6,760 nt of DNA, taken from positions 1-6,760 of the forward strand of contig CANHKE010000073.1 in assembly GCA_947461155.1 (NCBI GenBank). The letters run 5' to 3'. The position numbers were made by a program, and so were the translations under genes. The notes below the pieces were generated by a model. It saw nothing but the letters and a program-made list of their open reading frames with translations. It searched no databases and had not been told where the DNA came from. Shown here in pieces: positions 1 through 5,713 of the stretch (its first letter is position 1; each line of letters starts with the position of its first letter). This DNA is from Cytophagaceae bacterium (lineage in GTDB: Bacteria; Bacteroidota; Bacteroidia; Cytophagales; Spirosomataceae).

Positions 1-1064
1 CAGGTGGAACAGATCATGGAACGGCCTTCCCCATGATGATTTTTGGTAATAATTTAAATGCCAATGTCCTGGGGAAAAACCCGAAAATTGATCCTAAAAT
101 TACCTGGGAAGATAACCTAGAGTCTGAATTTGATTTCAGGCAAATATATGCGTCTGTGATCGAACAATGGTTAGGTGGTGATCAAGCTAGTATCAACGAT
201 GTCCTATTCAAAAGTTACAATCAAGTAGGCCTCACTAAAGAATATGCAGATGATGATCAAGATGGCGTATTAGACCGGGAAGACAAATGCCTGAACACGC
301 CCATCGGCGCGATGGTCGATACGAATGGTTGTGAAGTATTTTCACTAGCTCCGGATACGTTTTCAGTCGTGGCAACTTCAGCCTCTTGTATAGGACAAAA
401 AAATGGAACGATTTCCATTAATTCCATAAACAAGAATTTTGAATATGCCCTATCCATCGGCGGGGTACCCGCAGGTGTCTTAAACAAGGCGAATAACTAT
501 ACGCAAAAAATAGAAAATCTAGCCGTGGGTGCTTATACGATTACGATTCGCGTAGATGGTATGCCAAGCTATGAGCGCAAGTATGACATAAAAATTGGGG
601 AACCGCAAGCACTTAATGCGAGTACGATGGTGGATGCATCGAGTGCCAGTGTCAACGTAAGCCTAAAAGGGGCAGAAAATTATTTCATTACGCTAAATGG
701 CAGGTCAACAGAAACAGCTGATTCGAGAATTAACCTTCCTTTGGTCAAAGGATTAAACACCTTACGCGTGACAACCAGCAAAGATTGTCAAGGTGTTTTC
801 AATCAAGAAATATTCTTGTCCGAAGAAACCAACATCTTCCCTAATCCGACGGTAGGTCCTGTCAACCTATATATCCCAGGTAAAGACACACAGGTAGACA
901 TCCAAGTCAATTCGATTAATGGCATACCACATATGCAAACCACACAAAATATTCCAATGAACCGAATGCTGGAGTTAGATTTAAGCCATTTGACCACGGG
1001 TAGCTATTTGGTCAAAATGAGTGGAAATACCGTTCGGTCTACTTGTAAACTGATAAAGTTATAA
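1..1064 (+). CDS. DUF1501 family protein, C-terminal part, with T9SS type A sorting domain (5' partial)
   Basis: The frame is open from the left edge (first whole codon at base 3). The ATG at 33 is internal, because the codons before it read GGTDHGTAFP and continue into MMIFGNN, the C-terminal metal-site region of DUF1501 proteins (alkaline phosphatase/sulfatase-like fold, His of DHG a likely metal ligand). FDFRQIYASVIEQWLG (about residues 33-48, counting from that ATG) is the usual end of this domain. Next come a thrombospondin type 3-like Ca-binding segment (Asp-rich, residues 73-100), a beta-rich region with Cys119 and Cys252 resembling the Ig/SprB-like modules common in Bacteroidota surface proteins, and from residue 267 (NIFPNP) a typical T9SS type A sorting domain of about 77 residues. 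The protein is therefore probably exported by T9SS and anchored or released at the surface. The enzymatic role of DUF1501 is not established. A lipoprotein gene follows after 4 bases. Confidence 0.88.
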   Translation, partial: GGTDHGTAFPMMIFGNNLNANVLGKNPKIDPKITWEDNLESEFDFRQIYASVIEQWLGGDQASINDVLFKSYNQVGLTKEYADDDQDGVLDREDKCLNTPIGAMVDTNGCEVFSLAPDTFSVVATSASCIGQKNGTISINSINKNFEYALSIGGVPAGVLNKANNYTQKIENLAVGAYTITIRVDGMPSYERKYDIKIGEPQALNASTMVDASSASVNVSLKGAENYFITLNGRSTETADSRINLPLVKGLNTLRVTTSKDCQGVFNQEIFLSEETNIFPNPTVGPVNLYIPGKDTQVDIQVNSINGIPHMQTTQNIPMNRMLELDLSHLTTGSYLVKMSGNTVRSTCKLIKL

Positions 1065-1068
1065 CCCT

Positions 1069-1794
1069 ATGAGAAGCTTTTTATACCTCTTTCTTGTTGG
1101 CATTTTAATATATGGATGCTCCAAAACGGAAGCCGTCGAACCTGCTGCGCCACCAGCTCCCGTTGCCCCAGCACCCATACCCGAAATTGGCGAACTCAAT
1201 TTAGAACTTCCAGAAAACAATAAAACCTGTGAAACAGGAACGATCTCGTTGGACAAAGCCGACGTGGAATTCAAATGGAAAGCCGCGCCAAATGCGACTA
1301 AATATGAGATTCAGGTCACCGATGTGCTGGACAATAAATCAATTAAATTTTCAGATGTGACGGGCACTTCGAAAACCATCTCATTAACGAGAGGCAAGAA
1401 CTATACATGGAATATTGTGGCCGCAAACGCAGGCAGCAAAACAGTCGCCTCGGCGCAATGGAAATTTTATCTTTCCGGCGACGGAAAAGCCAATCGGGCA
1501 CCTACTGCTGCGAAAGCAATCTATCCGGTTCCGGGTTCTACGATAATTTTAAATGCGGCTGGTGCTGTCAAATTTGAATGGCTAGCTGAGGATGCCGACA
1601 AAGATGTACTTAGCTACTCAATCCGAATCGATACGATGGCGAGTAATCAAAAATTGTCTGGTAATTCATTTGACACGAAAACGCCTTTGCATGAAATCAA
1701 ATTACCAGTAGGAAAAATTTACTACTGGTATGTGATTGCAAATGATGGGTCGATTTCCATCAAATCGGATGTGTTTAGTTTTAAGCTAAAGTAG
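1069..1794 (+). CDS. Surface lipoprotein with two fibronectin type III-like domains
   Basis: The 241-residue product starts with a short basic/hydrophobic signal (residues 1-16) ending in IYGC. Cys17 is the likely lipidated residue, a somewhat loose lipobox because Tyr sits at -2. A Pro/Ala-rich linker follows (about residues 24-38). Two beta-sandwich modules come next: residues about 43-135 with the F-x-W (W70) and Y-T-W (W114) pattern of Fn3-like domains, and residues about 145-241 opening with NRAPTAAKAIYP and containing FEWLAEDAD (W171) and YYWYV (W220). The second resembles the Fn3 units of Bacteroidota surface proteins. No catalytic motif is visible, so a binding or structural role is inferred. 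The ATG lies 4 bases after the DUF1501 stop codon with no Shine-Dalgarno sequence, so translational coupling and shared surface function are likely. Confidence 0.82.
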   Translation: MRSFLYLFLVGILIYGCSKTEAVEPAAPPAPVAPAPIPEIGELNLELPENNKTCETGTISLDKADVEFKWKAAPNATKYEIQVTDVLDNKSIKFSDVTGTSKTISLTRGKNYTWNIVAANAGSKTVASAQWKFYLSGDGKANRAPTAAKAIYPVPGSTIILNAAGAVKFEWLAEDADKDVLSYSIRIDTMASNQKLSGNSFDTKTPLHEIKLPVGKIYYWYVIANDGSISIKSDVFSFKLK

Positions 1795-1804
1795 TTAGTG
1801 CGAT

Positions 1805-2596
1805 TTAATTCGTGGCTAAATACGCATCAATATGCTTCAATAGTGGCTCAGAATTTTTCTTCAGTATCCTTAGGTTTAGGATACTCAGTTTTTGAATCGT
1901 ACACTTATTGATCAGGTAATTTGCCAATAAATTTCTGACGTGTTTCGATAATTTAAGGGATTGCAAATCTTTATCAATTGCCTGCTGATTAGTTGCAAAC
2001 AAGGTAGGATATTGCGTATTCATCTTCATAAATTCTTTGAGCTCGGATTGAACCTTCGGTCTGCTTAGCCATTTCATAATCAGTGCAGGTGGCATTTCGC
2101 GTGCTAAAAAATCCCAAAATAATTTGATCTGAGCGCTCTCCTGGTCAAACGTCCGAAACTCCGCAAAATCAGCGACACTCTCGTACGCATTAATTTCTTC
2201 AATTAATTTTCGATCCTTGATATACCGTAAAGAGCCTGAATTTTTCATCAATTCAAAGATGCGCTTGTCATTCGCAAACCGATATAGCATCAGATCTAGT
2301 TCGCTAGCAATTTCATCATTTGAAATATTATCATTCGCATATAACTTAAAATACAACCTTTCATTCCGTTCTAAAACAGGTATGCCAAATTTAAAAACTG
2401 AATCAATCGATCGATCATTTTTAATCACTTCCGCTTTAAATAGTTCGAGGTATTCTTTCGCGCGATTATTTTCAATTTGATGTTCCCGCAAATTTTCAGC
2501 AATAAATCCCAGCGTAACTGCCGCAAACAACATCACAAATTCTGTAATATATTCTGACCATTTTTTTGGAACATGACCATGATGATGTACTTCCAT
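1805..2596 (-). CDS. Membrane-anchored protein with HHHxH N-terminus, function unknown
   Basis: The 263-residue product begins MEVHHHGHVPKKW, then has one hydrophobic helix (about residues 16-34, ITEFVMLFAAVTLGFIAE) followed at once by a charged helical stretch (AENLREHQIENNRAKEYLE). The rest (about 40-263) is charged, lacks further membrane segments and appears mostly helical. This N-terminal layout of a histidine cluster, K/R-K-W, one helix, and an E-x2-REHQIE-like region recurs in uncharacterised Bacteroidota proteins and supports the start at 2596. I know of no assigned function. The histidines could bind a metal, and the C-terminal part probably faces either the cytoplasm or the periplasm; the sequence does not settle which. 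It is convergent with the lipoprotein gene (10-base gap), and its upstream region is the 187-bp gap that also holds a divergent small ORF. Confidence 0.8.
   Translation of the reverse strand: MEVHHHGHVPKKWSEYITEFVMLFAAVTLGFIAENLREHQIENNRAKEYLELFKAEVIKNDRSIDSVFKFGIPVLERNERLYFKLYANDNISNDEIASELDLMLYRFANDKRIFELMKNSGSLRYIKDRKLIEEINAYESVADFAEFRTFDQESAQIKLFWDFLAREMPPALIMKWLSRPKVQSELKEFMKMNTQYPTLFATNQQAIDKDLQSLKLSKHVRNLLANYLINKCTIQKLSILNLRILKKNSEPLLKHIDAYLATN
1863..1893 (+). terminator. Hairpin plus T-run, possible terminator of the DUF1501-lipoprotein unit
   Basis: AGTATCCT (1863-1870) and AGGATACT (1878-1885) are perfect inverted copies with a 7-base loop, followed by CAG and then TTTTT (1889-1893). 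The T-run follows the hairpin only when read on the + strand, 69 bases after the lipoprotein stop codon. The site lies inside the 3' coding part of the convergent gene, where it encodes about residues 238-245 (ILNLRIL), so coding repetition is an alternative explanation. The 3-base offset of the T-run and the modest G+C of the stem make this a moderate call. Confidence 0.4.
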
Positions 2597-2605
2597 AATT
2601 ATTAA

Positions 2606-2613
2606 TACATTTG
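2606..2613 (+). promoter_or_regulatory. Possible Bacteroidota -7 box (TACATTTG) upstream of a small ORF
   Basis: TACATTTG fits the Bacteroidota -7 consensus TAnnTTTG exactly. It would place transcription start near 2618-2620, about 15 bases before the ATG of the small ORF at 2635. No TTTG/TTG box is visible at the expected distance upstream (about 2580-2586 reads across the start of the divergent gene), so the promoter is only half supported. Confidence 0.3.
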
Positions 2614-2634
2614 TTTAAATCAAAAAACACAACC

Positions 2635-2709
2635 ATGACACTTCCCATCCTTTTCGGCATCATTGCCCTGATTATCATAATTATCCGAAGAAATCGAAGA
2701 AATCAATAA
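2635..2709 (+). CDS. Possible 24-residue single-helix membrane protein
   Basis: An ATG at 2635 opens 24 codons ending in TAA at 2707-2709. The product begins MTLPILFGIIALIIIII, a near-perfect membrane helix of about 16 residues, and ends RRNRRNQ, a strongly basic tail that by the positive-inside rule would stay in the cytoplasm. A TAnnTTTG box lies 22 bases before the start; there is no Shine-Dalgarno sequence, which is usual for this phylum. The upstream frame closes at 2596-2598 (TAA), so ATG 2635 is the only plausible start apart from a TTG at 2611. The ORF is divergent from the HHHxH membrane protein gene (38-base gap). Its RRNRRN tail comes from a tandem 9-bp repeat. I do not recognise it. 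A short hydrophobic ORF in AT-rich DNA could also be chance, since ATT/ATC/ATA codons are favoured there. Confidence 0.35.
   Translation: MTLPILFGIIALIIIIIRRNRRNQ
2686..2703. repeat. Tandem 9-bp duplication CGAAGAAAT x2
   Basis: Two perfect adjacent copies of CGAAGAAAT occupy 2686-2694 and 2695-2703. In the frame of the small + strand ORF each copy encodes Arg-Arg-Asn, so the duplication keeps frame and doubles the basic tail. Confidence 0.75.
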
Positions 2710-2719
2710 ATAAATTACC

Positions 2720-2763
2720 CAAAATTAAATTTCAATTCAAATCGTTTCTTGGCAAAATTAAAT
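2720..2763. repeat. 11-bp direct repeat CAAAATTAAAT, 33 bp apart
   Basis: CAAAATTAAAT occurs at 2720-2730 and 2753-2763, exactly 33 bp start to start, about three helical turns. Read on the - strand each copy contains TAATTTTG, a fit to the Bacteroidota -7 consensus TAnnTTTG, so one or both could serve the promoter of the HHHxH membrane protein gene starting at 2596. No well-spaced -33 TTG is present for either copy (the nearest lies 25 bp from the proximal box). The repeats are AT-rich, so chance identity is possible. Confidence 0.35.
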
Positions 2764-2783
2764 ATCCATATCGTTTAAAACAG

Positions 2784-3215
2784 CTAATTCACCCGTGGAT
2801 TCTTCGTGGACATACCTATAATCTGCCAATATCCTTTTTCATTAGACAGCGTATAAATCCCCTGCGTCGTAAAATAAGGCTTATCATTTTTATCAAACCG
2901 CGAATAATCCATGAGCACCACGGCGGTGGTCTGATCTTCAAAAATCAATTGTAGTTTATTGACTTTGGAATACACCCAACCTGCCTTTTTCATATTTTCG
3001 AAAAATATAGAGGGAATCTTATCCTCAGAATTAATCTTGACTTGACCGTCGGCAATCAGCGCATTGGGAAAATGAAAGCAATTTTTATAGGCTGTCAAAT
3101 TTTCTTCATTAAATATCTGCACATAATATTGCATGAATTCAACGGGTTTCAATTTGCTTTGCGCAACCAGATTTCCCGAAATAAGCAAGGCCAAAGCAAG
3201 CAGTATTTTTTTCAT
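2784..3215 (-). CDS. Small exported NTF2/SnoaL-like protein
   Basis: The 143-residue product has a clean signal peptide (MKKILLALALLISGNLVAQ, cleavage likely after Ala18 or Gln19). The rest looks like a single NTF2/SnoaL-fold domain: an N-terminal helix (FMQYYVQIFNEENLTAY, about 27-43), the FHFPNALIADGQV segment (47-59) typical of a subgroup annotated as nuclear transport factor 2 family, then beta-strands around VNKLQLIF, TTAVVLMDYSRFD and YFTTQGIYTL, ending in GYWQIIGMS. No catalytic residue can be named; such proteins may be enzymes or binding domains, and this one should act in the periplasm or beyond. It lies 54 bases after the GH92 stop codon on the same strand. No promoter box was seen in that gap, so read-through from the GH92 operon is plausible but unproved. 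Confidence 0.75.
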   Translation of the reverse strand: MKKILLALALLISGNLVAQSKLKPVEFMQYYVQIFNEENLTAYKNCFHFPNALIADGQVKINSEDKIPSIFFENMKKAGWVYSKVNKLQLIFEDQTTAVVLMDYSRFDKNDKPYFTTQGIYTLSNEKGYWQIIGMSTKNPRVN

Positions 3216-3258
3216 TTGGTAACAAGTTCAAGTTAGTCTACGAATTCATTAATTCCCA

Positions 3259-3268
3259 TTTACGTAAA
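3259..3268. repeat. 10-bp perfect palindrome TTTACGTAAA
   Basis: TTTACGTAAA equals its own reverse complement and lies immediately after the GH92 stop codon (3270-3272, - strand), in the 54-base gap before the NTF2-like gene. Its TACGTAAA half recurs at 5702-5709, at the GH92 start. It could be a regulator site, but 10 bp of AT-rich palindrome is weak evidence. Confidence 0.2.
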
Positions 3269-3269
3269 A

Positions 3270-5702
3270 TCAAGGCATCACCTCATTCGACATTGACGGC
3301 GGCGCATCAGAAGGCTTTGTTCCCCACGATTTATTGGGATTAGGCCCCATTTGCAATCGAAGAACAGCCCCTTTCACGACATCTGCATGGTAAAACCAGG
3401 GTTTAGTTAAAGCCTGCCCATTGAATGTGGCCGATTGAATATATTGATTCTTAGCTGAATTATTTTTCGTTTGTATCCTAATGTCTTTGCCAGGATAGTA
3501 GTGGTGATTTAAGTGAATTATTATTTCATCAAAAATAGGACTGCCTATTTCATAAATAGGCCTTTCCTCCGCCCCACCCCGCATCGAGAATATCCCCATT
3601 TTCATAAGAACCGCTAAGGACCCCATCAGACCTTGATCCTCATCACCACTATAGCCGTATTGGGGAGATAATCCACTATAGACCGAATCAATTACCGCAC
3701 GCGACCATTTTTGAGTCAGCCAGGGGGCCCCTGAATAATTAAATAAATAGGCCATTTGCATGCAAGGTTGATTCCCATAATTGATATAGGAAAGCGGCGA
3801 AGCATCATTTCCTCCCGCTGCAATGTTGTTGCCCACAATGCCCGATCGAATCCCATGAACCGTAGATTTAAATTGGCTTTTTTCTGAAGCGGTAAATGAA
3901 TAATTCAGCTTTCGGTTGAACTTATCCTTCCCTCCCATCAAATCAATTAAACCTGCAACATCATGTGGTACAAACCAGGTGGATTGAACGGCATTGGCTT
4001 CGACCCAACCATTATCATAGCGCATCGAATCAAAAGGCGTTTCCCAAGAACCATCTAAATGTCTTACACGCGTCCATCCAGTAGAAGCATCATAGATATT
4101 TTTATAATTCTCGGCCCGTTTCAGAAATAAGCGATAGTCTGATTGCTTGCCCAGGGATTTGGACATTTGTGCTAATGCCCAATCTTGATACGCATATTCC
4201 AAGGTTTGGCCAGCACCATCCTGATGCGATCCATATTTTTTATTGCCAAGCGGGTAAGGAATATAACCGCGATCGATGTAATATTCGATCCCCCCACCTA
4301 TGGACGTATTGTGCTCATAACCTGACCGACCCATCATTCCGCCAGGGAAATGATCTTTTCGCATACCTTCGTAGGCTGATGTAATGTCAAAATTCCGAAT
4401 TCCCTTCATGTATGCACTGACAATAAACGGCGTTGTAGTGGCACCCGTCATCACATACGTATAATTTCCACCCGAAGGACCTCGGGGTATAAGCCCGCCA
4501 TCCTGATACATCAGTAACATCGAATTAATGAATTCTGAAGTTATTTCGGGATATACTAAGTCCCAAAGCGTATTCAATGTCCATTGCGCCCCCCAATACG
4601 AATCGGAATTATAGTGATTGAATTTTGGCTTCCCATTCGCTAATGGAATCTGCCTAATTTTCTTTTCTGAACCGGTTCGATCACAATATTGTCCATTCAC
4701 ATCACTCACAATTCTACGCCCCTGAAGACTGTGAAATAAGTCGGTGTAAAATCTTTTTTGTTCCGTAAGCGTCCCCCCTTTTATCTCAATTTTTTTCAAC
4801 GAACGATTCCATTCATTTTTTGAATCCAAAACCACTTGATCAAAATCCCAATGCGCTAACTCCGTTTTTAGATTAAGTCTTGCCTGTTCAATACTTACAT
4901 ACGAAATCGCCACCTTCATCAAGCGCTCTTCATTACTTTTCGTCGGAAATGAAACAAAACCGCCAATTCGTTCTCCTGCAATCGAATCAATTTTGTTTTG
5001 AACAATTCCTTTTTTCCAACCATGAAATGCATCAAAGGGTTTATCAAATTGAATCACAAAAAAGACCTCTACCGGCTTCGGTCTTCGACGCGTGGGTGCC
5101 ATGACGGCAAAGCCTACAAGCTCTTGGTTATTCGACTTTTTGATATATCCACTTTGCGTATCCGAAGGCCCTAACTCAACAGACAAATCGAGCAAAATAC
5201 CACTTAATTTGGCCGCAGGAAAAGTATATCGGTGAAAGCCCACGCGCTTGGTGCTAGTTAGTTCCGCGTCAATTTGGTATTTCTCCAAATGAACTTTATG
5301 ATACCCTGGTTTTACAATTTCCTTCGCATGCTGAAATAAGGAACCATAAATTTCAGGACCAAGTGCAGGATTCGTATTCCCCGTAAATGGGAGGACGGGT
5401 ACGCCGGATAATTGCCAACAATGTATATGGCTGAAAAATTTAATCGAATCGCTATTATACCGATAACCAGAACCCCAATCGCCCGCATAGGCATTATCAG
5501 GACTTAGATTCACCATCCCAAATGGGCGCGTTGCCGAATTGAAAAAAAACCAACGCGAATTAGCGGCATCCAATAACGGGTAAACAAGATCAACCGGTTG
5601 TATCGGTTTTTTGTGGGTTTGGCCAAGCGTTTTTTGCACGCCAAAAAAGAAACACATGAAGCCTAAAAATAGGCACGATAATACCTTGAATCTTCTGAAC
5701 AT
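3270..5702 (-). CDS. Exported glycoside hydrolase family 92 enzyme, divergent subgroup
   Basis: The 810-residue product has a signal peptide (about 1-27, ending TLG before Gln28), an N-terminal beta-sandwich (about 35-300; PFGMVNLSPD at 60-69, SHIHCWQLSG at 91-100) and a C-terminal (alpha/alpha)6 barrel, at about the usual GH92 length. Clear family motifs are TLEYAYQDWALAQMSKSLGK (500-519), TWFVPHDVAGLIDLMGG (575-591) and the closing MGPNPNKSWG (785-794). GH92 enzymes are Ca-dependent inverting exo-alpha-mannosidases. The general acid appears kept (Glu568 in GWVEAN), as does the base motif (Asp687 and Asp689 in GDEDQG). Other usual motifs are altered: WDTFR reads WGAQW (370-374), GNEP reads GNQP (643-646) and the following His-containing segment reads CMQMAYLF, and SAWYVFSALGFYP reads GSLAVLMKMGIFS. 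It is thus a GH92-fold enzyme whose substrate may not be a plain mannoside. It has no T9SS domain, so the periplasm is likely. It is co-transcribed with the upstream transporter (11-base gap). Confidence 0.9.
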   Translation of the reverse strand: MFRRFKVLSCLFLGFMCFFFGVQKTLGQTHKKPIQPVDLVYPLLDAANSRWFFFNSATRPFGMVNLSPDNAYAGDWGSGYRYNSDSIKFFSHIHCWQLSGVPVLPFTGNTNPALGPEIYGSLFQHAKEIVKPGYHKVHLEKYQIDAELTSTKRVGFHRYTFPAAKLSGILLDLSVELGPSDTQSGYIKKSNNQELVGFAVMAPTRRRPKPVEVFFVIQFDKPFDAFHGWKKGIVQNKIDSIAGERIGGFVSFPTKSNEERLMKVAISYVSIEQARLNLKTELAHWDFDQVVLDSKNEWNRSLKKIEIKGGTLTEQKRFYTDLFHSLQGRRIVSDVNGQYCDRTGSEKKIRQIPLANGKPKFNHYNSDSYWGAQWTLNTLWDLVYPEITSEFINSMLLMYQDGGLIPRGPSGGNYTYVMTGATTTPFIVSAYMKGIRNFDITSAYEGMRKDHFPGGMMGRSGYEHNTSIGGGIEYYIDRGYIPYPLGNKKYGSHQDGAGQTLEYAYQDWALAQMSKSLGKQSDYRLFLKRAENYKNIYDASTGWTRVRHLDGSWETPFDSMRYDNGWVEANAVQSTWFVPHDVAGLIDLMGGKDKFNRKLNYSFTASEKSQFKSTVHGIRSGIVGNNIAAGGNDASPLSYINYGNQPCMQMAYLFNYSGAPWLTQKWSRAVIDSVYSGLSPQYGYSGDEDQGLMGSLAVLMKMGIFSMRGGAEERPIYEIGSPIFDEIIIHLNHHYYPGKDIRIQTKNNSAKNQYIQSATFNGQALTKPWFYHADVVKGAVLRLQMGPNPNKSWGTKPSDAPPSMSNEVMP

Positions 5703-5713
5703 ACGTAAATATT

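Noticed and set aside
1774..1790. TTTAG-N7-CTAAA inverted repeat at the lipoprotein stop codon
   Set aside because: Only 5 bp of AT-rich stem and no T-run after it on either strand; too weak for a terminator call.
1824..1835. GCAT-CAAT-ATGC mini-hairpin inside the 3' end of the HHHxH gene
   Set aside because: A 4-bp stem is expected by chance and it has no terminator tail.
2496..2678. Minus-strand 60-codon frame overlapping the start of the HHHxH gene
   Set aside because: It is out of frame with the well-supported MEVHHHGH start, and its product has no recognisable pattern.
3242..3255. GAATT-CATT-AATTC inverted repeat between the GH92 and NTF2-like genes
   Set aside because: A 5-bp AT-rich stem without a T-run; does not support a terminator for the GH92 operon.
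3270..5702. GH92 protein as a lipoprotein through Cys17
   Set aside because: The residues before it read LGFM; a Met at -1 does not fit a lipobox, and a type I cleavage near residue 27 fits better.
5702..5709. TACGTAAA at the GH92 start matching half of the palindrome at 3259-3268
   Set aside because: An 8-base AT-rich match at both ends of the gene is tempting but easily random; no further symmetry at the 5702 copy.
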